Assembly: GCA_942492115.1 (NCBI GenBank)
Contig: CALODL010000033.1
Coordinates: forward strand, 186,001 to 250,000
Source of the DNA: CALODL01 sp942492115
GTDB lineage: Bacteria; Planctomycetota; Phycisphaerae; UBA1845; CAIVHJ01
DNA: 64,000 bases
Direction of reading: 5' to 3'
Numbering within the stretch: the stretch's first letter is position 1; every line of letters begins with the position of its first letter. The notes below the pieces were generated by a model that worked only from the letters and a program-made list of their open reading frames with translations, was not told the origin of the DNA and made no database searches. This document shows, one piece after another, positions 36,040 to 45,600 of the stretch. A program made the position numbers and the translations under genes.

Positions 36040-37089
36040 TCAGCGTGAGCGGTCGAGTACGAAGAGGGTCAATGTGACAAGTTGCAGCACGCCGGCCAGG
36101 ACGAGGCGGGCAATGGCAATGTCCTCCTCGGCATTGAGCAGCGCGACGACTCCCCAGAGCAGAATGCCCGCGGCGAGGAACTGAAACAGCGTTGCGCCGA
36201 GCCGGCCGAGAGAGAAATCGCTCTGAGCCGTGTCGCGGCGTTGGTTGTGCATGAGATTGCGAATGTCCTCGAGCGTGCCGAGCACTCTTTCCTCTGTCGA
36301 GCGGGTATCCACGAGCGGCATGGGCGGAAGGGTCGTTTGAGCGGGTTCTTCTTCCTCCGTGTAGTCGTCCACGTCTGTCGGCAATGACTGGCTGCCCAGG
36401 TCCGGCAGATTGATCGATGCGGAATGGTCGTCGTCGATCCCGGTGTCGTCATCCACAGCGTTAGCGCCTTCGGGATCCGCCATGTCATCCCCGTCAACCT
36501 GTGTATCCATCACGGTGTCCTCAGGGGTGGGAACTTCGCTCGGACCATCGATGACGATGCGCGCGGCTTCGACGAGACTGGCCGCTTTGTGATCGGCCGC
36601 AGTTCCGGCGGCCACGCCGTTATCGTTGACGATGATCGTCTGACAGCCAGCAGCTTTGCCTGCTTCGACATCGCTTGGCGAATCGCCGATCATCCACGAG
36701 TAATCGAGGTCCAGGTTCAGTTCGTTGGCGGCCTTTTCCAGCATGCCGGGCGCGGGCTTCCGCAGGTGACTCTTCCGGCGGTACTTGGGCACGATGGCTT
36801 CCGGACCGTCGAGATAAGGACAGTAGTATATGCCGTCGATGTGGGCGCCTTCGGCTTCGAGCAGCAACTCGAGCTGTGCGTGAATGTCCTCGAGCTGAAC
36901 CTCGGTCAACAGCCCACGCGCAATACCCGACTGATTGGTGACGATGACGACGCGATAACCCGCTTCGTTGAACTGCCTGATGGCTTCCGCTGCATTCGGC
37001 AGAAGGCGCACGAGGTTCGGATCGGCGAGGTAACCAGGGTCGTCGATCAGCGTGTCATCACGGTCCAGAAAGATAGCTGCCTGTTTCAT
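36040..37089 (-). CDS. gmhB: GmhB-like HAD phosphatase fused to a C-terminal membrane tail
   Basis: 349 residues from MKQAAIF (ATG 37089); an in-frame ATG ten codons upstream is less likely. Residues 1-180 are a HAD-IIIA phosphatase: nucleophile D9-R-D11 in FLDRDDTLID, VTNQSGIARG, and the GDSPSD motif near 140. GmhB removes the C7 phosphate from D-glycero-manno-heptose-1,7-bisphosphate, on the way to ADP-heptose. The zinc-loop cysteines of E. coli GmhB are largely missing. After it comes an Asp/Glu-rich linker and a C-terminal pair of membrane helices (FQFLAAGILLWGVVALL and IARLVLAGVLQLVTLTLFVL). The fusion is unusual: GmhB is normally soluble and about 190 residues. Confidence 0.82.
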   Translation of the reverse strand: MKQAAIFLDRDDTLIDDPGYLADPNLVRLLPNAAEAIRQFNEAGYRVVIVTNQSGIARGLLTEVQLEDIHAQLELLLEAEGAHIDGIYYCPYLDGPEAIVPKYRRKSHLRKPAPGMLEKAANELNLDLDYSWMIGDSPSDVEAGKAAGCQTIIVNDNGVAAGTAADHKAASLVEAARIVIDGPSEVPTPEDTVMDTQVDGDDMADPEGANAVDDDTGIDDDHSASINLPDLGSQSLPTDVDDYTEEEEPAQTTLPPMPLVDTRSTEERVLGTLEDIRNLMHNQRRDTAQSDFSLGRLGATLFQFLAAGILLWGVVALLNAEEDIAIARLVLAGVLQLVTLTLFVLDRSR

Positions 37090-37099
37090 CGTACTGTTA

Positions 37100-38089
37100 T
37101 TATCGGTCGTCGGGGCCATGCAGCTCTTCGAGAACTGCCATGCGAATCAGGGGCAGCAGGATTTCGTGGTGTCCCACGATTTCCAGGCCGTTGCCGGCAG
37201 CCACCGGACGTCCGATGACGTTCTGGCTGGGGCGGTAGTGCCGGATCATGTCGAGGTTGACCGTGATCATATCATCAAGGGTCGCACCGAGATTGCGGGC
37301 CACGGCCACGGCTTTCAAGAACACTTCCGGGAGAATGACGCTCGATCCGATGTTGAACCACACGCCCGGGGGTGCACCGGCTGATGCCGGCGCCATGTCG
37401 GCGACCAGGCTGCATGCCAGTCTGAAATCGGTCATGCTGGCCTGACCAATCTGGGCGCCGTTGGCGTTGCCATGCATGTGAACCGTGTCCGTGCCAAGGG
37501 CTACGTGCACTGTCGCCGCCACGCCGTGGCACCAGGCGGCAGCCAGCAGACTCAGTTCAGCGTGTGGCGGAGCCAGCCCTTCGAGGAGGCGGCCCAGGGC
37601 CAGGCCCAGGCCGCAGCGCTCCGCGACCGCCAGCCTGGACGCTTCGGCGAAGATGGCCGGTGTTTCCTCCACCATACCGAAGCTGCCGTCCCGGATGGTG
37701 TCGGAGACTTCTTCTGACGTGCTTCCGAGCGTCGCGACCTCGACGTCGTGGATCGCGGTTGCCCCGTTCATGACCACGCCACGCAGGATACCGCGGCGCA
37801 TGAGGTCTATGAGAATCGGAGCACAACCGACTTTCACGACATGCGCGCCAATCGCCCAGACGACGGGGCGGTTGCTGCGGTACGCGTCGGCCATGGCACG
37901 AGCTGCTTTGCGCAGCTGGTTGACTGCCAGAAAGCCCGGTAGCGAATCGAGCCACGTTGCGAGGCTGGCCCCGGGCTCGGGCAGGCTGGCGAATGCATCG
38001 ACCTCGACTTTGTGCGGGCGCGCAGTGATCGAATAAGTCTTGAGACCATCGAGATCAACCGGTTGGTAGGGCGTCGGGGGCAATGGCAT
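37100..38089 (-). CDS. Conserved protein resembling deoxyhypusine synthase fold, role unknown
   Basis: 329 residues from MPLPPTPYQP (ATG 38089), overlapping the lpxK end by 35 bases. The best-conserved region (residues 78-142) contains AIGAHVVKVGCAPILID, VVMNGATAIHD and GSTSEEV, followed by DGSFGMVEET, then GHAN-like Gly/His sites later (HMHGNANGAQIG). The pattern suggests an NAD-binding Rossmann fold like that of deoxyhypusine synthase, but I do not see the family's catalytic lysine segment, and no eIF5A homolog exists in bacteria, so the real function must differ. Its place between lpxK and gmhB in the LPS operon suggests an envelope-related role. This is inference. Confidence 0.55.
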   Translation of the reverse strand: MPLPPTPYQPVDLDGLKTYSITARPHKVEVDAFASLPEPGASLATWLDSLPGFLAVNQLRKAARAMADAYRSNRPVVWAIGAHVVKVGCAPILIDLMRRGILRGVVMNGATAIHDVEVATLGSTSEEVSDTIRDGSFGMVEETPAIFAEASRLAVAERCGLGLALGRLLEGLAPPHAELSLLAAAWCHGVAATVHVALGTDTVHMHGNANGAQIGQASMTDFRLACSLVADMAPASAGAPPGVWFNIGSSVILPEVFLKAVAVARNLGATLDDMITVNLDMIRHYRPSQNVIGRPVAAGNGLEIVGHHEILLPLIRMAVLEELHGPDDR

Positions 38090-39191
38090 TCTCCACTTTA
38101 CCAAGGAGCATCTTACCGCCCTGGCCAACAAAGTCGACGACAATCCGCAGGGCATGCACCGGACAGGGCCAGTCGAATTCAATCCGCTTGAGTTTCACGA
38201 GGTCCTTTTCCGTGGTGATGATTGCGTCGGCATCCGAGCGTTCGGCGGCAGCGGCAAGCTGTTGGCAATCCGCGATCGTGTAATGATGGTGATCGCCGAA
38301 TGCCAGGCTATGTGTCGTTTGAGCACCAAGTTGTGCGAGCGTGCCCCAGAAACCATCAGGGTTGCCGATGCCGCATGTCGCAACGACGCGCCAGGACGCC
38401 AGCGCGTCCAGTGCCGTCAAGTCATCGTTCTGAGCGATCAGGTCACGCGGTCGATGGTTGCAGCCGACGATCAGGCGCTCCCCCAGTCGGTCACGCAAGT
38501 TGTTCACCAGGCGCTGCAGGCGGTCCGCGTCGACCAACCCCACACGCGTGATGACGATGGCATCGGCCCGGTCCAACCCAGCCGCAGGTTCACGCAACAA
38601 GCCCCGGGGCAGGACATGGCCGAAGCCCTCGGGACTGAGCGCGTCGATCAGGACCACGTCGAGGTCGCGATGCAGCCGGCGGTGTTGAAAACCATCATCG
38701 AGCAGCAGTACATTTCGATCGTGGTCCTCGAGGGCCGTGCGGCCGCCGGCGACGCGGTCGGGATTGGTCACGCAGATCGCATGCGGACATGCGGTGCGGA
38801 GCACCCGGACCTCGTCGGAACCTGCCGCATCCGCCCGGTATCCGCGTGTCAGGATACCCACCCGTCGGCCCCGCTCATGGAGTGCGTTGGCCAGCCAGGC
38901 GACCACCGGTGTCTTGCCGGTGCCTCCGGTCGTGATGTTGCCGATACTGATGACCGGGCATGCCAGCCTGGCCGGGGTCGCCAGCACGTTGTAGTACACG
39001 TTTCGCAGGCCCACGATGCCGCCATAGGGCCACGACAACACCTGCAGACCCGCGCGTGACACACCTCCGATGACGCCGCCGCGCCGCCCGCTGATGATGT
39101 CGCGAAACGTCGAATCCGTGGCGCCGTGTGCTGAGTGTGACGCGGTTGCCGTAAGCTTACTCCTCAAAGACGGCCGAGCAACAGCTGACAC
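38055..39191 (-). CDS. lpxK: Tetraacyldisaccharide 4'-kinase LpxK
   Basis: 378 residues. It adds the 4'-phosphate to the lipid A precursor at the inner membrane. P-loop GNITTGGTGKTPVV (84-97), preceded by a hydrophobic N-terminal helix (VLSWPYGGIVGL); the DDGFQHRRLHRDLD segment and EKDLVKLK with the C-terminal strand are family marks. The presence of lpxK strongly supports an LPS-type lipid A. It overlaps the upstream Memo-like gene by 35 bases and the downstream gene by 35, so all three are coupled. Slightly longer than E. coli (328), because of a 45-residue N-terminal extension of low confidence; a later start is possible. Confidence 0.92.
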   Translation of the reverse strand: MSAVARPSLRSKLTATASHSAHGATDSTFRDIISGRRGGVIGGVSRAGLQVLSWPYGGIVGLRNVYYNVLATPARLACPVISIGNITTGGTGKTPVVAWLANALHERGRRVGILTRGYRADAAGSDEVRVLRTACPHAICVTNPDRVAGGRTALEDHDRNVLLLDDGFQHRRLHRDLDVVLIDALSPEGFGHVLPRGLLREPAAGLDRADAIVITRVGLVDADRLQRLVNNLRDRLGERLIVGCNHRPRDLIAQNDDLTALDALASWRVVATCGIGNPDGFWGTLAQLGAQTTHSLAFGDHHHYTIADCQQLAAAAERSDADAIITTEKDLVKLKRIEFDWPCPVHALRIVVDFVGQGGKMLLGKVENAIAPDALPTG

Positions 39192-40386
39192 TGCACTGTG
39201 CCTCGTGGTTGACGGCCTGATGATATGCCAGCACGTTGACTTGTGCGGTGGGCAAAGCCGACATCAAAGTGTAGATGCAACCGGCACTGCAGATACGGGT
39301 CGGGTTGTCGTCCAGAGCCACCGCAGAACGGAAGCGCTCAGCGTCGTTCGTGCCGAGGTGTTGCAGTGCTCCCTGGTCCCGATTCCTTGTTTCCTCCAGA
39401 AACGCAGCGTCGAGCGGCCGGTCGTCGCCAAAGAACGCGCCAGTGTGGCTGAGATCGGCTCCTGCAATGAGGCATGTCCGGGTCGCGCTGGCGTGCGTCG
39501 ACTCCGCCAGAGCATCCGCCAGATGGCGCAGGTCCACGCCACTGCCGTCCCATGGGGCAGTGCCGGTCGGCCCGCACGGATCGGGGCACAGGATGGGGAC
39601 GATCTCAAAACTGTCAGGGCCAAACAGGTGCTGTAGGAGAAGAACCTGGATCTCGATCGAGTGCTCGCGTTGATGATCGAGCTCGTACGTGCGCAAGGTC
39701 TGTCCGCAATGCTGTTCCACAGCCGCAAGGAACTCGACATCGACCCGGGTTGTGCCCAGTGGCGTACTGAACGGCGCGGCGGTTGCGACGGCTGCCAGTG
39801 AACGTCCGAAGTGGTTCGTGCCGAGAATGACGAACCGTTCGAAGCGTCCTGCGTCAGCGATCGCCGAGTAGGTGGATTCGTAACAGGGCAGTCCGCGGGC
39901 GTAATCAAGGTGCGGGGCAACGATACCGCGAACGTGGCCGGTGCGCGGGGCCGGAGTGATCTCGAGCAATGCATCGAGTTGTACGCCGACCCCGGTCGGT
40001 TCGAGGCCGAGCCCGCGGAGGTCATTCATCGGGCGACTCGGGGCACTGAGGTAAGCCCGCAGGTGCTCGGCGTAGTAGGCTTCGAATTCGGGGCCGTCGA
40101 GCAGATGGGCTTCCTGCAGATGCGCGACAAGACTGCCCAGGATGTCGGCGTTGAGTTCCTGCCCGAATGCTTCAAGGAAATCGTCGCGAATGCTGGCCAG
40201 CGTGCGCGTGCCGTCCATCTGACTGAGGATGTGCAGCGCTGCGTGCGAAACGGTCAAGGTGCAGCCAGCCAGGCCGGTCGGGTCGCCGATGATGACCTGG
40301 TCTTGTGGGTTATCCGGGTCCGCTTGCGCTTCAACAGGGCGCAAGCGCGGCTGCATGTCCCAATCGATGGGGTGGTCGGGTTTCAT
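39157..40386 (-). CDS. AmmeMemoRadiSam system protein B (Memo-like) with N-terminal PqqD-like domain
   Basis: 409 residues from ATG 40386, at an MKPDHPIDWDMQP start; the open frame extends far upstream with no sense. The C-terminal ~260 residues are Memo: GIVAPHLDYARG, ILGTNHFG, HQREHSIEIQVLLLQHLFG, LCLIAGADLSHTGAFFGDD, a set of His/Asp/Cys residues as in Memo proteins (non-heme iron-binding, related to extradiol dioxygenases). Residues about 35-115 (LHILSQMDGTRTLASIRDDF, then LLDGPEFEAYYAEHL) look like a PqqD-type winged helix, the fold of RiPP recognition elements. It begins the LPS operon; an AMMECR1 protein or radical-SAM partner is not within the window. Confidence 0.85.
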   Translation of the reverse strand: MKPDHPIDWDMQPRLRPVEAQADPDNPQDQVIIGDPTGLAGCTLTVSHAALHILSQMDGTRTLASIRDDFLEAFGQELNADILGSLVAHLQEAHLLDGPEFEAYYAEHLRAYLSAPSRPMNDLRGLGLEPTGVGVQLDALLEITPAPRTGHVRGIVAPHLDYARGLPCYESTYSAIADAGRFERFVILGTNHFGRSLAAVATAAPFSTPLGTTRVDVEFLAAVEQHCGQTLRTYELDHQREHSIEIQVLLLQHLFGPDSFEIVPILCPDPCGPTGTAPWDGSGVDLRHLADALAESTHASATRTCLIAGADLSHTGAFFGDDRPLDAAFLEETRNRDQGALQHLGTNDAERFRSAVALDDNPTRICSAGCIYTLMSALPTAQVNVLAYHQAVNHEAQCSVSCCSAVFEE

Positions 40387-40504
40387 GGTCGCTAGAGAAT
40401 AGCACAAACCGCAAGTCAGGAGCCAGGGAGTCGACGTCTTCCGGGGGGCTGCGCCGACCGTATGGCGACTGGCGACTGTGCAGGACAGCGAATAGGATGG
40501 CTGC

Positions 40505-42042
40505 GTGAGTACTCCTTTCGGTTTCTTACGCTCCGCGTCGGTGCTGTCAGCTCTGACTCTGGTGTCGCGCGTCCTCGGCCTGGTGCGCGAGGCGGTGTGT
40601 GCGAGCCTCTTCGGGCTCAGCATTTTCTGGGACAACTATACCCTTGCGTTTTGCATACCCAATCTCGCACGGCGTCTGTTCGGGGAGGGGGCGCTGTCCG
40701 CGGCGTTCGTGCCCGTGCTCTCACAACGTGTTCATCACGATGACCCGGAGGTTGCCCGGCGGCTGGTCGGGAATGTCCTGACGCTCCTGGCAGTGCTCCT
40801 GGTCGCGCTGGTCGTCGTGGGTGAGATCGTGTTGTTCACGTTGGGGGTGTTCAAACCGTCGATCCTGTGGATTCTCACGGCCATCATGCTGCCGTACATG
40901 ATCTGCATCTGTCTGGTCGCATTGATGGGCGGCGCGCAGAATACGCTCGGTCGCTTCGCTTCGCCGGCGTTGATGCCCATTCTATTCAACCTGATTGTCA
41001 TTGCCGTGGCACTCGGTGGGGAATGGGCTGCTCCGGGCGCTGCGGATCGTGGAGTCGTCGTGCTGGCGGTGGCTGTCGTCGTAGCGGGCATCGTTCAGCT
41101 CCTGTGGCAGTTCGCCGCGTTGCGGCGGTCCTCACTGCGCCCGCTGTGGTGCTGTAACCTGCGCGATCCTGACATCCGCAGCATCGCCGCAGTGATGGCG
41201 CCGATGATACTCGGCTTGTCCGCAGTGCAGTTGAATACCCTCAGCGACTATGTCGTGGCCCGGATCATGGTGGAGGGTCCGGGCGGCCCGTCGACGCTGG
41301 TCTACGCGACCCGGCTGTACCAGTTGCCGGTCGGGTTGTTCGGTGCAGCTCTGGCGACGGCAATCTTCCCGAGCCTGTCCCTGTTGCGGGCTGCCGGCGA
41401 CGACACGGGCTTCCGAGCGATGCTCGAACGGGGACTGCGGCTCGCTCTCTTCATCGGTCTGCCGGCCAGCGCCGGTCTGCTCGCCGTGCGCGAGCCTCTG
41501 GTGCAAGCCATCTACGAGCACAAGCGGTTCACCGCCGCAGACACGCCGCGGGTGGCCGCGGCGACTGCGGCGTATGGCATCGCAATCTGGGCGTATATTG
41601 CCCAACAAGTGGTCGTCCGGGGATTCTACGCCCATGGCAGTGCACGCACGCCCATGCGGATTGCGACGGGGATGGTCGGCCTCAACCTCGGGCTGAACCT
41701 CTTCCTGGTCGGGCGCATGGGCGAAGCCGGAATTGCCTTAGCGACGGCGGTGTCCGCGATGACGCAGTTTTCCATTCTCACCTGGCGCGCTACCGGATCC
41801 ACTTCGGGCACGACCTGTGGCCGGCGATCGGGGCCGTCGCCTGGCGTGCGCTCCCGGGGGCCGTTCTGGTGTGGCTGGCGGCCGATCAGGCTCGCAAGGC
41901 GGTGGTCGTGGCCGGCGGGGGGGCTATCCCGGCCCTCGCAGGGGCCGTGGTGGCCGGTGCCGGGGCCTATGTGCTCGTGGCGATCCTGAGTCGGAGTTCG
42001 GAGCTCAGGGAGCTGAAAGCGGCCCTGGGAGGCTCTCATTAG
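40505..42042 (+). CDS. murJ: Lipid II flippase MurJ (MviN), interrupted by a frameshift near its C-terminus
   Basis: Flips lipid II across the inner membrane for peptidoglycan synthesis. GTG start at 40505 after AGGATGG. About 12-14 hydrophobic segments; the family start SVLSALTLVSRVLGLVREAV, the RRLFGEGALSAAFVPVL segment and the LPVGLFGAALATAIFP segment are clear. Normal reading ends at about 41,779 and the frame then continues in garbled sequence to 41989. In the -1 frame from 41779 (HLARYRIHFGHDLWPAIGA) the reading continues with two more hydrophobic segments to the stop TAG at 42040-42042. One base is therefore missing near 41,768-41,780. The gene is probably intact in the organism; otherwise the last two membrane segments would be lost. 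Length would be about 512, normal for MurJ. Confidence 0.86.
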
Positions 42043-42056
42043 GCGGCGTACATGAT

Positions 42057-42084
42057 TTGCTCGCCTGGTAGGCGGGCGTATAAT
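42057..42084 (+). promoter_or_regulatory. Promoter with perfect -10 upstream of a small secreted protein
   Basis: TTGCTC at 42057-42062, a 16-base spacer and TATAAT at 42079-42084. The expected start of transcription is about base 42091, one base before an ATG at 42092, so the mRNA may be leaderless. The in-frame ATG at 42083 lies inside the -10 and cannot be used from this promoter. Confidence 0.55.
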
Positions 42085-42091
42085 GACCCGA

Positions 42092-42499
42092 ATGTCAAGC
42101 GTATCCGATCACCCGAAGTTGTCCGCGATGCTGGTCTTGAGCGTACTGGCGAGTTCACTGTTCGCGCCGATGGTCAGCGCTCGGAACTGGGTCGATCTGC
42201 AATCCGACCGCGCCGACGAGGAGCAGCCCGTCGAGCTCCCGGCTGAGCCTGTTGAGGCTCCGGCCTCTTCGGGGCCGAGTACCGGCGTGGTTCCGCAAGT
42301 CAGTCAGGCGCCGACGCGCTGTCCACAACGCCCGACGTTATGTCCGGCGAATCGGTTGTTGGCCACCCTGGCCAGGATGAGTATCGCGCCACTCGCGCGA
42401 CTTGAACCCAGCCACACGGTTTACGTTGTCGACCTCGTGCCCGTTGCACCACGCTGCGTGGCGCCGTCCTGCTGGCCACACGCACCACCTGCCGCTTGA
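42092..42499 (+). CDS. Small secreted protein of unknown function
   Basis: 135 residues from ATG 42092. A signal peptide (AMLVLSVLASSLFAPMVSA) is cut at about residue 30, giving a mature product of ~105. The mature part is acidic at first, Pro/Glu/Ala-rich (EEQPVELPAEPVEAPA), and later Cys/Pro-rich with six cysteines (CPQRPTLCPANRL; CVAPSCWPHAPPAA). The N-terminal start is chosen because of the promoter just upstream. Unknown family. It lies between murJ and secDF; it may be a periplasmic envelope peptide. The reading frame and codon use support translation, but the sequence is too short to be certain. Confidence 0.55.
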   Translation: MSSVSDHPKLSAMLVLSVLASSLFAPMVSARNWVDLQSDRADEEQPVELPAEPVEAPASSGPSTGVVPQVSQAPTRCPQRPTLCPANRLLATLARMSIAPLARLEPSHTVYVVDLVPVAPRCVAPSCWPHAPPAA

Positions 42500-42546
42500 T
42501 GCCCATTTCGATTGCACAGCCTGTCCGATCATCATGATGCTTTGTG

Positions 42547-42587
42547 TGTCATTCGATGATGTTCTCTTTTTCTTAACATGTCATTCG
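42547..42587 (+). repeat. Direct repeat TGTCATTCG upstream of secDF
   Basis: The 9-base sequence occurs at 42547-42555 and again at 42579-42587, each followed by sequence containing TTCTC. The second copy ends 19 bases before the secDF ATG. It could be a regulator binding site, or chance. Confidence 0.3.
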
Positions 42588-42606
42588 TTCTCGAGGAGCA
42601 ACGGAT

Positions 42607-45600
42607 ATGAATGTCGATAAACTCGCTTTGAAGTTCACCATCCTGGCCGGCATCATCGCATTGGCCATTTCGATGATGTGGCCACCTGGCGCCAAACTCA
42701 AGCCGGGGATCGATCTCGCAGGTGGACACAGCCTGCTCTATGAGATTGATACCTCTGATCTGGATGACGCCCAGATTCCCGGCATTGCCGACAAGATCAT
42801 CACACAGCTGCGCAAGCGGGTTGATCCGAATAACCAGCGGAATCTCGTGTGGCGGAAGGTCGGGCGGACGCGAATCGAGATCCAGATGCCCAGCACTACT
42901 GGCAAAGCCAAGATGTTGCAGCAGGAGTTCGACAGCGCCCTGGCGGTCCTCATGGATATGAACCTCTCCAAAGGAGAGGCCCAGGCAGCGATCGAAATGG
43001 ACGCGGAGCCGCGCGAAGCAGCGTTCACTCGACTGTTGTCCAATGTCAGCGGCCAGACGGCCTTACGTGACCAGCGACTCGGTTTGTTGCAGGAAGCGGC
43101 GGCGAAGTATGACGCCTACCGTGAGGATCAGACGCCCGAGGCGTTGCAGGCCTTTGAATTCGCCATGACGCAACTGATGAACACGAACCTTTCGGAACAG
43201 CGTCTGCGCGATGTCCTGGCCCTCGAGGCCAATCGCAGTGACCAACTGACACGTATCGAGGTCGACAACCCCGCTTACGCCGCGAATCTCAGTGACCTCG
43301 TCACCAAGTATGATGCGTGGTCGGCCAACCGTGGTTTGCTCGAGGACCCCGAGGATCTCAAGCGTCTGTTGCGCGGTGCCGGTGTACTCGAGTTCCGCAT
43401 CGTTGCTCAAAAGGACACCTCAAACCCGACTCTGCTGGCCTCACGGACGCCGCGCCTGCGACAGCGTATCGCCGAATATGTCGAGCAGCTCGAGGAGCGT
43501 GGTCCGCGCTACCGGCAAGGCAAGTCGTATCAGTGGTTCAAGCTCGAGGATCCCGCCGACTTCGTCGGTGCCGACAGCCCGGAGGATATCGATACGCTCA
43601 TCGGCAGCCGTCCGGAAGTCATCCGGCGCTATGCCGAGGACTATTACATCCTGGCCTATGATGAACCTGATTTCACCATGCTCAAGAGCGACGAAGAGGC
43701 CGACAGCCGGTGGAAGCTGGTCAAGGCCTATGGTGGTCGAGATTTCAGCACCGGGCGCCAGGTCGTGTACTTCAATCTCGATCCGCGTGGCGGCGATGTG
43801 TTCGGACGTCTGACAGGCAACAACCTGCAGCGGCCGCTCGGCATCTTCCTCGACGATGTGTGCATGTCGGCGCCGAATATCGCTGACCGGATTACGCAGC
43901 GCGGAATCATCAGTGGTAACTTCAGCACGCAGGATGTCGCGTTCCTCACAAATACGCTCGAGGCCGGCTCTCTGCCGGCGCGACTCAAGGAGCCGCCACT
44001 CAGTGAACGCAGCATCGGTTCGTCACTGGGCGAGACCAATCTCCAGAAAGGCCTGAGGGCCGCGATCATTGGTCTCATCGTCGTTGCCGCATTCATGCTG
44101 GTCTACTATCTGGTTGCCGGCGTCGTGGCCAACGTGGCCCTGGCGCTCAACACGCTGCTCGTGCTGTCGGCCATGGCAGCCCTCGAGGCGACGTTCACGT
44201 TGCCGGGCATCGCGGCGTTCATCTTGACGGTGGGTATGGCCGTTGATGCCAACGTCCTGATCTTCGAACGAATCCGTGAAGAACTGCGTCGCGGAGGGAG
44301 CCTCAAGCTGGCGGTGAAGAATGGGTACGACAAGGCGTTGTCGACTATTGTGGATGCCAACATCACGACACTGATCACCTGTGTGATTCTGTACTACGCA
44401 GGAAGCGAAGAGGTCAAGGGCTTCGCCATCGTGCTCGGGCTCGGCGTGGCCATCAGTATGTTCACGGCCCTGTGGGTCACGCGGTGGATCTTCGGTGCTC
44501 TGATTCAGAGTGGCCTGGTCAAGTCGCTGCTCATGGCTCGGATTGTTGGTGTCCCTGATATCAAATGGATGGCCATGCGTCGGATGTTGTGGCCCATTTC
44601 GCTGGTTGTTGTCCTCGGTGGTGCGGGTCTGTTTGGTTTCGAACATGTTACGACACCAGAGAATGTCTACGACATCGAGTTTCTCGGTGGTACGGCCGTG
44701 ACCGTCGAGCTGAAATCCAATGTCGAAATGGGCGACGACGCACTGCGCAAACGGATCGTCGGTGAAGACCAGGACAATGCCTCCGGGTGGCTGCGCTATG
44801 CCGCCGACACCTTGCCGTCAGCCAAGATCGCGCCGGGCGCGTCGCCCGGAACGTTCCGGTTGAGCAGCACCGACTTTACCGCCCAACAGCTCGATATGAT
44901 GGTCATGAGCAAGCTGTCGGACGACATCGAGGGGGGCGGGCGCGGTATTCGCCATTCTGGTCCAAACTCGATTGATGTATCCATGAAGTCCGCCGGCTAC
45001 ACGGCAGAGGAATTCAAAGAAGGCGTCGCGCGGTGTGCCGCTTATCTCAAGGGGGCTGCCGATCGGCTGGCCTCGGCACGCGTACAGATCGACAAGGAAT
45101 CGATGCACACCTTCGACATCAATACCATCGAGAGCAACAAAGAGGTCTTACGCCAGGCTATCGTGCAGGTCATGCAGGACGAGCTCAAGATACAGATGCC
45201 GATCAATTTCCGCATGCGAACGGACGAGGCCCGTGCCCGCCAGGGCTTCTACCCGATTACCAGCCCCGAAGATCATCGCGGAAGCCTGCGACTGAAGGAC
45301 ATCATCGGTGGCGATGGTCTTGTCGAGGTCGATCGCTACCGAGGTGGCGTGGCGCTGGTGTTCGATGACCTCGAGCCACCCGAGTCGATGGCCGAGCTGA
45401 CCAACCGGCTCGAGACTGCCCGGTTGCTCCCTGAATTCGAGCAGTATGAGTATCGTGATTTTGAAATCGTGCCGCTCGACATCGTTTCTGGGGATGCGGC
45501 TTTGCCTGCTGCGGATCAACGCCTGAAGAGTTTTTGTCTGCTCGTCGCTGACGAGCAGCTGACCTATGAAGAAGATGTCGCACTCTGGGAAAGTGAGTTG

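Noticed and set aside
41817..42071. Independent small gene overlapping the end of murJ
   Set aside because: Gly/Arg-rich out-of-frame sequence; the -1 frame continuation of murJ explains the region.
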